Assembly (NCBI GenBank): GCA_964484205.1
Contig: CAZAEZ010000030.1
Coordinates: 5,554 to 69,553 of the forward strand
DNA from: M3007 sp964484205
GTDB taxonomy: Bacteria; Bacteroidota; Bacteroidia; Chitinophagales; Saprospiraceae
Length of the DNA: 64,000 nucleotides
Direction: 5' to 3'
In this document: positions 24,502 to 33,215 of the stretch, piece by piece
How positions within the stretch are numbered: position 1 is the stretch's first letter
How the letters are laid out: each line of letters starts with the position of its first letter
The notes under the pieces: model-generated
The model's input: the letters and a program-made list of their open reading frames with translations, nothing else
Databases searched by the model: none
Told to the model about the DNA's origin: nothing
Program-made: the position numbers and the translations under genes

Positions 24502-25683
24502 ATGGTGATTAATTCAACGTGTTCCTCTGTGAAAGTAGTGTACATCCTACCGGCAATCATTCTGACAATCCAGATTAACGGATTCGGCCAGACCGATTCG
24601 ATCCCCACCCGGGCTGATTCAATTTATTCTTGCCGGCAAAATTTATTGCAGGCATTTGCCTCGGACGATCGACTGAATACACAATTTTGGCTCGACTCGC
24701 TCCAACGACTCGAAGATGCAGAACATCTCGCCCTGCAATGGGACGAACGCTGGCTGCTCTATTTCTGGTTGGATAATTACGGCCCTCTTTTTCAGGAAGT
24801 AGCGCGGTTTTCAAGCATTCTGGAAGCAGAAACCTGGTATAAAGCCCCACCGCCCCCCGACAGCCTTTTCAAGCAGATGGATTTGAAATTATTTGAAAAT
24901 CAAGCCTACCTGTTTGATCAAATCCGGCAGGCCTGGTTGTCCACCGAAGAGCGCGCCTTTGCCACTCTATTGCTCAATTATCTCTTGCGGCTGAGCCTTG
25001 AAGAACCCGCTGCTTCCGAGTTTGACGCACAACTCAACGGTTTTTTGAAAAAATTCCCCAACTCAAAATTCAGGCCCTTCATCATTGAACGGATGTACAA
25101 TACGCGCCAACCCGGCCCTTGGGCAATCGGCCTCGACCTGCTGTTTCTTCAAGGCAACTGGTCGGGAAATCTTGAACGCACACTCCGTCCACTTTTTGGA
25201 GTTGACATCGGGCTCAGCTATTGGCGAAAAGGCTGGAACCTGGCTGCGCGGCTCGCAGCCGGCGGACAGAAACTCGACCGCGATGTTGAGCAAAACAGGT
25301 ATCTCTGGACGACCGGAGAGCAATCCACCTTTTTTGCCCTTGAACTTGAAACCGGATTCGATGTGATTAACACGTCCAGACTCCGGATGTTTCCATGCCT
25401 CGGAGGCGGTTTCAGCAGCATTCACCCCCCGCAGAACGAGGACGACCCAAACCCGGACTATTACGACAACTTCCGGTTTAACGGCTGGCACCTGGGCGCC
25501 GCTATCCAGGCAGATATTAAGTTCAATATGGGTAAGGGCAACGTTGCAACCAGCTACCACGGTGTGCGGGTACGGCTGGGGCACCGCTGGCTCAACCTGA
25601 GCGAAGGCAACCCTGCCCTGGAGGGCAATCAATTCTATATTGCCGTTGGTTATGCCCTGTTTGGCCGTCAGGCACAGCGGTAA
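24502..25683 (+). CDS. Exported protein of unknown function
   Basis: 393 residues from ATG 24502 (TTG 24484 is the alternative). Signal segment V-V-Y-I-L-P-A-I-I-L-T-I-Q-I-N-G-F-G-Q. The N-terminal half (about 30-195) is helical and rich in L, E, W and D (L-Q-R-L-E-D-A-E-H-L-A-L-Q-W-D-E-R-W-L). The C-terminal half has alternating hydrophobic/polar strands with aromatic ends (W-A-I-G-L-D-L-L-F-L-Q-G-N-W, V-D-I-G-L-S-Y-W-R-K-G-W-N-L, V-R-V-R-L-G-H-R-W-L, F-Y-I-A-V-G-Y-A-L-F-G-R), typical of a small outer-membrane beta-barrel. No family was recognised. It is divergent from the htrA-like gene and convergent with the photolyase, with 6 nt between stops. Confidence 0.72.
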   Translation: MVINSTCSSVKVVYILPAIILTIQINGFGQTDSIPTRADSIYSCRQNLLQAFASDDRLNTQFWLDSLQRLEDAEHLALQWDERWLLYFWLDNYGPLFQEVARFSSILEAETWYKAPPPPDSLFKQMDLKLFENQAYLFDQIRQAWLSTEERAFATLLLNYLLRLSLEEPAASEFDAQLNGFLKKFPNSKFRPFIIERMYNTRQPGPWAIGLDLLFLQGNWSGNLERTLRPLFGVDIGLSYWRKGWNLAARLAAGGQKLDRDVEQNRYLWTTGEQSTFFALELETGFDVINTSRLRMFPCLGGGFSSIHPPQNEDDPNPDYYDNFRFNGWHLGAAIQADIKFNMGKGNVATSYHGVRVRLGHRWLNLSEGNPALEGNQFYIAVGYALFGRQAQR

Positions 25684-25689
25684 GTAGCC

Positions 25690-27030
25690 TTATTCCCGAA
25701 GGGCGCCCTTGTAGGTATCAAGGCATCGTTGCCGGGCAAAACTGTGTTCAACGATCGGTTTTGGATACGCCCCGGTATCCACTTCCGGAACCCATTTTCG
25801 AATGTATTTCAGCTCCGGGTCAAACTTTTTGGTTTGTGAATCCGGGTTGAATATCCGGAAATAAGGCGCGGCATCCGTCCCGCAACCGGCGGCCCATTGC
25901 CAACCGCCATTGTTACTTGCCAAATCAAAATCGAGTAGTTTTTCGGCAAAATACGCCTCCCCACGGCGCCAATCGATCAGCAGATGTTTGGTCAGGAAAC
26001 TGGCAGTGATCATGCGCACCCGGTTGTGCATATATCCCGAATGGTTCAACTCGCGCATGCCGGCATCCACTATCGGATAGCCGGTTCGGCCGTTACACCA
26101 GCGCTCGAATTCATCGGGCGCCTCGCGCCAGGGAATTTGATCGTATTGGGCCTTGAACGGTGCATGCACCACTCGGGGAAAATGCGCCAATATCTGGCTG
26201 TAAAAATCCCGCCAGATCAGTTCGTTCAGGTAGGTTTCGTTTAAGGTGCTTGCCAACCGCGCCTTTTCGCGAATGCTGATCGTCCCAAATCGAAAATGCA
26301 CACCAAGGCGGGAAGTTCCGTCAATGGCCGGAAAATTCCGGGTTTGATCGTATTGGCGAATCAATCCTTGTGTAACGGTCTTTGGCGGAAAAGGAATACC
26401 GGCCGGCGAAAACCCCAGATCGGAAAGTGAAGGCACCGGCAAGGGCTGCGTTTTCAAAAATCTACTGCTGTACTCCAAAGTAGGATAACTCCGGAAATAA
26501 AAAGATTGGTCCGGCGCTTCCGAAGGATCATTTTGGCGGGAAACAAGTTTTGCCTTCCATTTGCGGCTGTACGGCGTAAACACGGTGTAGGGTGTGCCAT
26601 CGTCCTTCAAAACTTCATCCTTGTCAAAAATGACCTGGTCTTTGAAGGCATAAAACGGAATTTTACGCGCCTCCAGAAGATTGGCTACGGCTGCATCCCG
26701 CTCCAAAGCGTAAGGTTCATAATCGCGGTTGGTAAACACCGCTGCAATTGAGTAAGTTTCCAATAAATGCTGCCAAACCACCTCCGGGGCGCCATGCGCA
26801 ACATGAATGGCGCTACCCAGTGCCTCGAGCGCACCTGCCAAATCAGCCACTGCCTGCTGAATAAACGCCACCCGCGCATCGCTGCGCGTCGGCAAATCCT
26901 CCAGAATCTGGGTATCAAAAATAAAAAGCGGCAAAACGGGATAGCCACTTTTCAGGGCATGGTATAATCCTGCATTGTCATTCAGGCGCAAATCGCGGCG
27001 AAACCAAAAAATGGCAATTGGTGCTGACAT
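25690..27030 (-). CDS. Deoxyribodipyrimidine photolyase (cryptochrome/photolyase family)
   Basis: 446 residues from ATG 27030. Repairs UV-induced cyclobutane pyrimidine dimers using FAD and light. N-terminal antenna-binding domain: I-F-W-F-R-R-D-L-R-L-N-D-N-A-G-L (about 6-21). FAD-binding C-domain: T-S-R-L-G-V-H-F-R-F-G-T-I-S, L-N-E-L-I-W-R-D-F-Y, the W-C-N-G-R-T-G-Y-P-I-V-D-A-G-M-R-E-L region, N-R-V-R-M-I-T-A-S-F-L-T-K-H-L-L-I-D-W, and D-L-A-S-N-N-G-G-W-Q-W-A-A-G. The Asn of F-D-L-A-S-N-N and the Trp residues of dimer binding and electron transfer are present, so it should be a class I CPD photolyase. A large palindrome lies upstream of its start. Confidence 0.95.
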   Translation of the reverse strand: MSAPIAIFWFRRDLRLNDNAGLYHALKSGYPVLPLFIFDTQILEDLPTRSDARVAFIQQAVADLAGALEALGSAIHVAHGAPEVVWQHLLETYSIAAVFTNRDYEPYALERDAAVANLLEARKIPFYAFKDQVIFDKDEVLKDDGTPYTVFTPYSRKWKAKLVSRQNDPSEAPDQSFYFRSYPTLEYSSRFLKTQPLPVPSLSDLGFSPAGIPFPPKTVTQGLIRQYDQTRNFPAIDGTSRLGVHFRFGTISIREKARLASTLNETYLNELIWRDFYSQILAHFPRVVHAPFKAQYDQIPWREAPDEFERWCNGRTGYPIVDAGMRELNHSGYMHNRVRMITASFLTKHLLIDWRRGEAYFAEKLLDFDLASNNGGWQWAAGCGTDAAPYFRIFNPDSQTKKFDPELKYIRKWVPEVDTGAYPKPIVEHSFARQRCLDTYKGALRE

Positions 27031-27110
27031 CGTTTTCAACTAATTTGTTGAATGAACGTATTTCCCCGGAAGAGGTTCGTCAATGCTGCCCGCCATTGCA
27101 TGTTTTTTTG

Positions 27111-27165
27111 CCGCGAAGGCGCAAAGACACGAAGGATTACCCTCCGCGTCTTTGCGCCTTCGTGG
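27111..27165. repeat. 25-bp imperfect palindrome of the widespread GCGAAGGCGCAAAG type
   Basis: The arms 27111-27135 and 27141-27165 pair over 25 bp with three mismatches and a 5-base loop. The flanks are T-rich on the left (27103-27109) and A-rich on the right (27166-27171). Sequences of this type (CGAAGGCGCAAAGAC) turn up between genes in many unrelated bacteria (recollection). It lies between the photolyase and the AIM24-like gene and may terminate the latter. Confidence 0.65.
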
Positions 27166-27233
27166 TAAAAAGTTGTCGCGTTAGCCTTTGGATTTACCAA
27201 TGAGACAGGTTCCTTTAGATGAAAACTTTCTTA

Positions 27234-28022
27234 CTAACCGTCGCCATCCAACACCCTGCCCAGGCCGCCGAGAATACTGCCTTCCTCTTTTCCGCGGTTC
27301 GTCGCGTACTGAAGGATACGACCGGCCAGCCGGCTTACCGGCAACGACTGGAGCCACACCTTGCCGGGCCCGCGCAAAACAGCAAAAAACAGCCCTTCGC
27401 CGCCGAAAACCATATTCCGGATTCCCTTCACGAATTGAATATCATAGTCGACGCGCTGGGTAAACCCGACGATACAGCCGGTATCGACGCGTAGTGTTTC
27501 CCCGATGCCGAGCTCGCGTTCAAGGATATAACCGCCGGCGTGCAGGAAAGCCATGCCGTCGCCTTCCAGTTTTTGCATGATAAAGCCTTCGCCGCCAAAC
27601 AGCCCGGTGCCCAGGCGGCGCTGAAATTCAATGCCGACTTCAACGCCTTTGGCTGCGCATAAAAAAGCATCTTTTTGGCAAATTACTTTTCCGCCCATTT
27701 CCATCAAATCCAGGGCAACAATTTTTCCGGCATACGGCGCAGCAAAAATAACCCGCTGTTTGCCTGGAACGGTATTCGTAAACGTGGTCATGAACAAACT
27801 TTCCCCGGTGAGCAGGCGCTTGCCCGCCGACATCATTTTACCCAGAAAACCTTGCGCCCGGCTGCTGCCGTCGCCAAAAACAGTGGCCATTTCAATACCA
27901 TCGTCCATAAACATAAAGCTCCCGGACTCTGCAATTACCGTTTCCTGCGGGTCAAGTTCAATTTCCACGCACTGCATTTCTTCGCCGTAAATGGTGTAGT
28001 CAATTTCGTGATCTCTTCGCAT
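27234..28022 (-). CDS. AIM24 / TIGR00266 family protein
   Basis: 262 residues. Beta-helical domain with repeating Gly-rich turns: G-E-E-M-Q-C-V-E-I-E-L-D-P-Q-E, A-E-S-G-S-F-M-F-M-D-D-G-I, K-M-M-S-A-G-K-R-L-L-T-G-E-S-L-F-M, G-L-F-G-G-E-G-F-I-M-Q-K-L-E-G-D-G, D-T-G-C-I-V-G-F. These are hallmarks of the AIM24 family, named after a yeast mitochondrial biogenesis factor; the bacterial function is unknown. The protein has no signal or transmembrane segment and is presumably cytosolic. It is the last gene of a same-strand run (M16 pair, YajC, outer-membrane protein), but a hairpin at 28039-28062 separates it from them. Confidence 0.9.
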   Translation of the reverse strand: MRRDHEIDYTIYGEEMQCVEIELDPQETVIAESGSFMFMDDGIEMATVFGDGSSRAQGFLGKMMSAGKRLLTGESLFMTTFTNTVPGKQRVIFAAPYAGKIVALDLMEMGGKVICQKDAFLCAAKGVEVGIEFQRRLGTGLFGGEGFIMQKLEGDGMAFLHAGGYILERELGIGETLRVDTGCIVGFTQRVDYDIQFVKGIRNMVFGGEGLFFAVLRGPGKVWLQSLPVSRLAGRILQYATNRGKEEGSILGGLGRVLDGDG

Positions 28023-28038
28023 GATTTTTTTTGATTTG

Positions 28039-28062
28039 TAAACCTGCCTGAAGGCAGGTTTA
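28039..28062 (-). terminator. Small hairpin between the outer-membrane protein and AIM24 genes
   Basis: The stem 28039-28048/28053-28062 (TAAACCTGCC/GGCAGGTTTA) has the loop TGAA. It lies downstream of the outer-membrane protein gene on the minus strand and upstream of the AIM24-like gene, so it may terminate the first or act in the leader of the second. Confidence 0.45.
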
Positions 28063-28181
28063 TGCGTTCAGAATGAATTGTTTGCCGGCAAAGTTCAACG
28101 AATTGGTGCATGCTTCGCCCGGATTTCCCGACAAGAGCCCCAAACTTTTCGGCCAAAGTTTCTTCGAAACAATCCGTATCG

Positions 28182-29030
28182 TCAATCCCATTTAAAATAG
28201 ACCGCTGCACTCAGCCCAGGGCGCTTGGGCACATTTTCAGCCCAGGTGGCTCCCGCACCGGATACCACCACGCCCAGAAAACGGTTGATTTCCCAAATTC
28301 CTTTTACGCCGGTGGACAGCCAGCCCTGGTCGTTGACGTACAGGCCTGTCAAAGCATCGAGCGGCGTCAAGGTGCGCGAGCCGTTTTTGAGCGGCAATAC
28401 CAGCTCTGAAAACAAAATTACCCAGACGGGGCCTACCCGGAGTCCGCCTTCTGCACCGGTATTGACAAAGTGGCTGTAATCGTTGGTGCGGAAAGCAAAT
28501 CCGCCGTAGGCAGACCAGTAAAAACGGGAAAAACCCATGCCGACGCTAAACGTCGGGTGGATCGTCACGGCGTCGAACCCGGTCCGGAGCCCTGCGGAAG
28601 GTTTGCTCTTATCAGCCGGCAGTTCGAATCGAAGCGTGCCTGCCATGGCCAGTTTTCCGGTACGGAGCTGATGCCGGACCGCCAGGCTGATGTTTCCGAA
28701 TCCGGAAATCGAACCGGTATCTTCCTGCACAAACATCAGGTTGTTGTCGGGGTTTCGGGCGCCGCGTTCGTTGAACCGGTAGGGCATGGATACAACCGCC
28801 GTAGTCCGGCTGCTCAAACCATATTCGCCATAAAACTGCACGGTTTGTTCTGAAACTTCCCGGATCAGTTCAATATCGTCGCCACCAGCTCCAAAAAGCG
28901 ATGTATAGGTCGGGATGGTATGGTACCCCAATTGCGCATAAACACCTGCCTTGCTGCGGGCCCACGGACTTTGCGCCTGCACGGAAACGACAACAAGGCA
29001 AGACCAGAGAAATATCAGGAAAAGCCGCAT
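28182..29030 (-). CDS. Outer-membrane beta-barrel protein, unknown function
   Basis: 282 residues from ATG 29030. The signal peptide L-F-L-I-F-L-W-S-C-L-V-V-V-S-V-Q-A-Q is followed by strands with alternating hydrophobic residues and short turns (G-V-Y-A-Q-L-G-Y, T-A-V-V-S-M-P-Y-R-F, I-S-L-A-V-R-H-Q-L, A-G-T-L-R-F-E-L-P, W-S-A-Y-G-G-F-A-F). It ends in A-A-V-Y-F-K-W-D with an aromatic near the terminus. The look is that of a 12- to 14-strand barrel of the kind annotated as a transporter-like or DUF protein. Its substrate is unknown. It starts 24 nt after the yajC stop on the same strand, so cotranscription is likely. Confidence 0.78.
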   Translation of the reverse strand: MRLFLIFLWSCLVVVSVQAQSPWARSKAGVYAQLGYHTIPTYTSLFGAGGDDIELIREVSEQTVQFYGEYGLSSRTTAVVSMPYRFNERGARNPDNNLMFVQEDTGSISGFGNISLAVRHQLRTGKLAMAGTLRFELPADKSKPSAGLRTGFDAVTIHPTFSVGMGFSRFYWSAYGGFAFRTNDYSHFVNTGAEGGLRVGPVWVILFSELVLPLKNGSRTLTPLDALTGLYVNDQGWLSTGVKGIWEINRFLGVVVSGAGATWAENVPKRPGLSAAVYFKWD

Positions 29031-29053
29031 AACCAACGTTTTAGTCAAAAAAA

Positions 29054-29350
29054 TCAGGCCTTGAACTCGCCTGTTACCGTTTGTTTCAGGACGCGCAGGT
29101 AGGTTTTTTCGTCGATCAACAAACGAACGACATTGCCATCGATTTTGGTGACTTTCCCGACAATACCTGCGCTGGTCACGACCTCCATGCCTTCACGCAG
29201 ATTGTCAACAAATTTTTGTTGTTCCTTTTGGCGCTTAACCTGCGGCCTGATCAAAAAGAAATAAAAAACAACGATGATGAGCAGTGGAAACAACAGGCCC
29301 ATGAGCGGACTACCGCCTTCGCCGGCCTGTAAGAGAATAAATTGCAACAT
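29054..29350 (-). CDS. yajC: YajC, accessory subunit of the Sec translocon
   Basis: 98 residues. One transmembrane helix (G-L-L-F-P-L-L-I-I-V-V-F-Y-F-F-L) directly followed by the diagnostic I-R-P-Q-V-K-R-Q-K-E-Q. Then the small beta domain with L-R-E-G-M-E-V-V-T-S-A-G-I-V-G-K-V and V-R-L-L-I-D-E-K-T-Y-L-R-V. YajC joins SecDF in the inner membrane and aids export. secDF is not next to it here. A short hairpin (29378-29407) separates it from the M16 genes upstream. Confidence 0.94.
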   Translation of the reverse strand: MLQFILLQAGEGGSPLMGLLFPLLIIVVFYFFLIRPQVKRQKEQQKFVDNLREGMEVVTSAGIVGKVTKIDGNVVRLLIDEKTYLRVLKQTVTGEFKA

Positions 29351-29377
29351 GATGTGGGTTTCAGTTTATTAAGAAAA

Positions 29378-29407
29378 ACATCCCGACACCGGGCGGTATC
29401 GGGATGT
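29378..29407 (-). terminator. Hairpin after the M16 peptidase pair
   Basis: The arms 29378-29390 and 29395-29407 pair over 13 bp with one mismatch and a 4-base loop, between the end of the second M16 gene and yajC. Minus-strand transcription from the peptidases would meet it first. On that strand the sequence after the stem includes a TTTTTCTT run, so a real terminator is plausible. Confidence 0.6.
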
Positions 29408-29455
29408 GCAAAAGTAAGTTTTACAAACGGTAAAAAGCAGAAACAGCCTTGAACC

Positions 29456-31597
29456 TTAATTCAACTCGAAAGCAGCATCTTCAATGCCTTCATTGACTTT
29501 CAGGGTGGTAACGGTACCTTTCATCGGAACCGGGAATACACCGGAAATCGTAATGCTGTGCGGAAACAGCACGCCCTTTACTGCTTTGTAGTCGCCAAAA
29601 TCATTGATCACGGTGGCCGGAGCCCCGTCGGGGCCTTCGGAGCTGCTGATTTCACGAATCTTCAGGCTCGAGGCCATATCATAATACTCCGTGGTCTTTT
29701 TGCCATCCGGGCGCTCCACCTCAACGACATAGGCTTTTTTGCCTTCCACTACTTCAACCCCCTTGAGGGTCAGTTTGGCACCTGAGGCGATGTATGCGGC
29801 TTCTTTGCAAAACAAGGCCTGTTCTTGCATATCGGTCAGTTCTTCACCTTCCATTTCACGTTGGCCGCCCATACCGGACTCGACGGCTTTTTCGCCGTTG
29901 TACACCCGGTTGGACACCACATTGCCCTGCATCGAAATAGTTTGCGCCACCTTTGTGCCGCCTTTTTGGCGCATGCTCATCCCGAGGTTACCCATTGGCG
30001 TGACAAGCGACATTTCAAACTGCACGTCTTTCAGCGCCGCCAGATTTTTTGTGCCGCCGATGGCATTCACATAGTCGGCAATAACAGTTTCGGCAGTGAC
30101 ACCGGCAGGGATAGCCACATTGGCATCCTGGATCGGATTGCCATACGTGTCGTAAAAGTTCACCTTGCCGTTTGCTGCAAATTGTTTGATCCGGTCGGCT
30201 ACATCGTCTTTGTTCCCTACGACCAAAATGTGCGCATTTTCCGGAAGAATGTATTTTTTGGCCATAGCCGTTACGAGATCCGCATTGACATTCTGGAGGG
30301 TTGCAAGGTAGTTCTCGTAGTAGTCGGGCGCCAATTTGTACCGCACTGTGCTGAGTGCAAAGTTTGCAATCGTACCCGGCTGTTCCAGGCTCCTGGAAAA
30401 CTGGCCGGTCATCACATTTTTGACAAGTTGCAAGTCTTCGGCAGTGACTTTTTCGGCGCGAAGTGTTTTGAATTCCTTCATAAATTCAATGATTGCACTG
30501 TCGGTGACCGCGTTGCGCACACTGGCGGCGGCATTGAAGCTGCCAATGAGTTTGCCGGTCGATAGCGAAGAATAGGCGCCGTAGGTATAGCCTTTGCCTT
30601 CGCGCAGGTTCAGGTTGAGCCGGCTATTGATAAAACCGCCACCGAGAATGGTATTCATCAAACTGCTCGGAATAGCATCCGGACTTTGCGGCTGTAGTTC
30701 AACCGGATAGGTGATATTGATGACCGATTGCACGGCGCCTGGTTTGTGCACGAAATCTACCTGTGTTTGTTCCGGCGCCTTCGGAGTGGCGTATTTGTGT
30801 GTTGGCACATCCCCGGAAACCCATTTGCCAAAATACTGCTCCGCTTTCGCCATAGCGTCTGCTTTTGAAATATCTCCGACAATAACCAGGTAGGAAATAT
30901 TCGGCTTCAGATAGGTCTGGTAATGATTTTTGATTTGCTCCAGGTTGATGTTGCCCAAGGTGGTTTCGGTCATGACCTCCCCGAACGGATGGTCTTTGCC
31001 ATAGCGCAATACCGAAGCGACGTTGCCGGCGATGGCGTTCGCATCGTCTTTGTTGGATGCAAGCCCACTTTCGGCCCTTGTTTTTGCTTTGTCAAGTTCT
31101 TCCTGAGGAAACGTCGGGTTGAGCAGGACATCCGACATGAGTTCGAGCAATTTGTCGGTGTGTTTGCTCAGGCAGGCTCCGGAAACACCGTTGGAATTGG
31201 AAGACAGGGATGCCCCGATAAAATCGATTTCCTCATCCAGTTGCGCTTTGGTGCGCGTTTTTGTGCCTTTGCTGAGCAATTCGCCCATCATGTTGACATA
31301 GCCGGCAGCATCTTTTTCAAGTACCGGGTCGTAATCGGCAAAAATGCGGAAGGAAACGCGGGGGAGTTTATGGTTTTCAACCAAAATAACGGTCAGGCCA
31401 TTTTTGAGTTTGTTGGTTTCGGCTTTGCCTATTTGAATTTTAGGCGCCGAACCGGCTTGGGGAGCGGCTGCCCGCACATCGCCACTTGGAACCGGAATAA
31501 CAGGGGCGCCGCTTTTGGTTGTTTGAGCAAATGAGGTAGTGGAAAATTGCGTCAGAAGCACCGCGCCGATGACCAATATGCTGAATAATTTTTTCAT
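29456..31597 (-). CDS. M16-family protein lacking the zinc motif, with extra C-terminal domain
   Basis: 713 residues. Signal peptide (T-S-F-A-Q), then two M16 (pitrilysin/insulinase) half-domains (about 60-490). At the place of the catalytic H-x-x-E-H the sequence reads G-Y-V-N-M-M-G-E-L-L (about residues 99-108), so zinc is not bound and this is the non-catalytic partner. The M16 C-domain has the R/Y pair region (L-N-L-R-E-G-K-G-Y-T-Y-G-A-Y, about 340). About 220 extra residues follow (from about 495), a beta-rich domain ending D-A-A-F-E-L-N and resembling outer-membrane lipoprotein-sorting folds. The active partner is encoded 53 nt upstream. Heterodimeric M16B peptidases with this split are known; this pair is periplasmic and the substrate is unknown. 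Confidence 0.9.
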   Translation of the reverse strand: MKKLFSILVIGAVLLTQFSTTSFAQTTKSGAPVIPVPSGDVRAAAPQAGSAPKIQIGKAETNKLKNGLTVILVENHKLPRVSFRIFADYDPVLEKDAAGYVNMMGELLSKGTKTRTKAQLDEEIDFIGASLSSNSNGVSGACLSKHTDKLLELMSDVLLNPTFPQEELDKAKTRAESGLASNKDDANAIAGNVASVLRYGKDHPFGEVMTETTLGNINLEQIKNHYQTYLKPNISYLVIVGDISKADAMAKAEQYFGKWVSGDVPTHKYATPKAPEQTQVDFVHKPGAVQSVINITYPVELQPQSPDAIPSSLMNTILGGGFINSRLNLNLREGKGYTYGAYSSLSTGKLIGSFNAAASVRNAVTDSAIIEFMKEFKTLRAEKVTAEDLQLVKNVMTGQFSRSLEQPGTIANFALSTVRYKLAPDYYENYLATLQNVNADLVTAMAKKYILPENAHILVVGNKDDVADRIKQFAANGKVNFYDTYGNPIQDANVAIPAGVTAETVIADYVNAIGGTKNLAALKDVQFEMSLVTPMGNLGMSMRQKGGTKVAQTISMQGNVVSNRVYNGEKAVESGMGGQREMEGEELTDMQEQALFCKEAAYIASGAKLTLKGVEVVEGKKAYVVEVERPDGKKTTEYYDMASSLKIREISSSEGPDGAPATVINDFGDYKAVKGVLFPHSITISGVFPVPMKGTVTTLKVNEGIEDAAFELN

Positions 31598-31650
31598 ATT
31601 TTTTATTGAATTTTTAAGCGGTTAATGCACTACGGTTTTGATGCAAAAAA

Positions 31651-32970
31651 TCAGGGTTGGCTTCCTTTGGGCAGCCAAAACAACACCACACGGGATTTGT
31701 CGGAAAAGTATTTATTCGCCACGCGTTTGATGTCTTCCCGGGTCACTTTGCGATACCGCTCCAGTTCGGTGTTGATCAGGTTGGCATCGCCGTAGTACAT
31801 TTCATAATTGGCCAGACTTTCGGCGATACCGGCAACGGTGTTATTTGCCGTAACAAAATCGGCCTCCACCTGATTTTGTATCTTTTGGTATTCCTGCTCG
31901 GAAATCAGGTTTTGTTGCACGTCGGCAATTACTTCATCCATGGCTTTTTCCAATTCACTCGGATTCACGCCCATGTTGGCAATACCGAACATAATGCTGG
32001 GACCCGGGTCTTCCAGATCGAACGTAAAGGAGCCCGCTGCCAGCGCTTTTTGTTGCTCGTCGACGATACTTTTTTGCATACGGCTGCTTTCGCCCTGGCT
32101 GAGCAACATCGACAGCATTTTCACGGCATAGAAATCGGAAGTGCCCTGCGCCGGAACTTTGTACGTAAATACCACGGCAGGCAATTGCACATTGTCATAC
32201 ACCGTGTCGCGTACCTCGGCGGTGCGGTCGGGCTCTACGATTTTCGGGCGGAAAATCTCGCCTTTGCCGCGCGGAATATCCTTGAAGTATACATCCACGA
32301 GTTTTTTTGTCTGTTCGATGTCAATGTCGCCGGCAATAGAAAGAATGGCGTTGTCCGGCCGGTAAAAATCCTTGTAAAACTGTACATAATCCTGCTCAAC
32401 CGCTGCATCAAGGTGCTCCATGGAACCAATCACTGAATGCTGGTAGGGGTGTTTGGTGTACAGGCGTTTCATGGCTTCTTCGAGGAGGCGGCCGTAAGGC
32501 TGATTGTCTACGCGGAGGCGGCGCTCTTCTTTGACCACCTCGCGCTGCGTTTCGATGCCCACCTCTTCAACTTTGGCATGCAACATGCGCTCGCTTTCGA
32601 GCCAGAGTCCGAGTCCGAGCTGATTGCTCGGGAGCAATTCGTAGTAAAATGTGCGGTCGTACCAGGTGTTGGCGTTATTCGAGCCGCCGGCCTCACTGAT
32701 GTAATCGTCGAACTCTCCCCGGCCGATATTTGCCGAACCTTCGAAAAGCAGGTGTTCGAAAAAGTGGGCAAAACCCGTACGGTCGGGTTTTTCGTTTTTA
32801 GAACCAACATGATACATCACGGAAACCACCACGTTGGGCGTGGTGTGGTCTTCATGCAGGAGTACCTTCAAACCGTTGGAGAGCTCATACTCCACGAATT
32901 TGATATTTTGCCCGTATGCAGTTGTCAGGCTAAAAATAAGTGCCAGAATAAACGGAATAATTCCTTTCAT
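31651..32970 (-). CDS. M16 zinc peptidase, catalytic subunit
   Basis: 439 residues from ATG 32970. Signal peptide ending T-A-Y-G-Q. The inverted zinc motif is intact: His69-Phe-Phe-Glu72-His73 in G-F-A-H-F-F-E-H-L-L-F-E-G, with the downstream glutamate in W-L-E-S-E-R-M. The C-terminal M16 half (about 215-420) contains V-F-T-Y-K-V-P-A-Q-G-T and ends L-F-W-L-P-K-G. It cuts small peptides in the periplasm, probably as a heterodimer with the zinc-less partner encoded just downstream on the same strand. Confidence 0.94.
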   Translation of the reverse strand: MKGIIPFILALIFSLTTAYGQNIKFVEYELSNGLKVLLHEDHTTPNVVVSVMYHVGSKNEKPDRTGFAHFFEHLLFEGSANIGRGEFDDYISEAGGSNNANTWYDRTFYYELLPSNQLGLGLWLESERMLHAKVEEVGIETQREVVKEERRLRVDNQPYGRLLEEAMKRLYTKHPYQHSVIGSMEHLDAAVEQDYVQFYKDFYRPDNAILSIAGDIDIEQTKKLVDVYFKDIPRGKGEIFRPKIVEPDRTAEVRDTVYDNVQLPAVVFTYKVPAQGTSDFYAVKMLSMLLSQGESSRMQKSIVDEQQKALAAGSFTFDLEDPGPSIMFGIANMGVNPSELEKAMDEVIADVQQNLISEQEYQKIQNQVEADFVTANNTVAGIAESLANYEMYYGDANLINTELERYRKVTREDIKRVANKYFSDKSRVVLFWLPKGSQP

Positions 32971-33215
32971 AATCAAAATTTAAGGTGAATAGCTGAGGAT
33001 AAATGCGGCGCGAAATTGCGAAGATTTGATGGTATTAACGTTTGGATTCGATAAACGTTTGGGATGAATCGGCAAATGTTGTGGAAGAAAGCCGCTTTGT
33101 ATGGCTTGAGGTCGTGTTTTATAATGAGAAAGCGTCTCCTGTTTTTTTGGACAGGAGACGCTCTGGGGGATGACGGGGTGTTTGTGTGTTCTTTTTTCCG
33201 GACCGGAGGTCCGGG
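32971..33215. other. Intergenic region with two hairpins
   Basis: About 245 bp without a convincing gene. A 12-bp perfect hairpin lies at 33131-33142/33151-33162 (AGCGTCTCCTGT, with a T-rich loop). A 7-bp hairpin CCGGACC/GGTCCGG lies at 33198-33214, directly after the stop of the YkuK-like gene on the minus strand. Both probably belong to the 3' end of that gene. No -7 box could be identified for the M16 operon. Confidence 0.5.
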
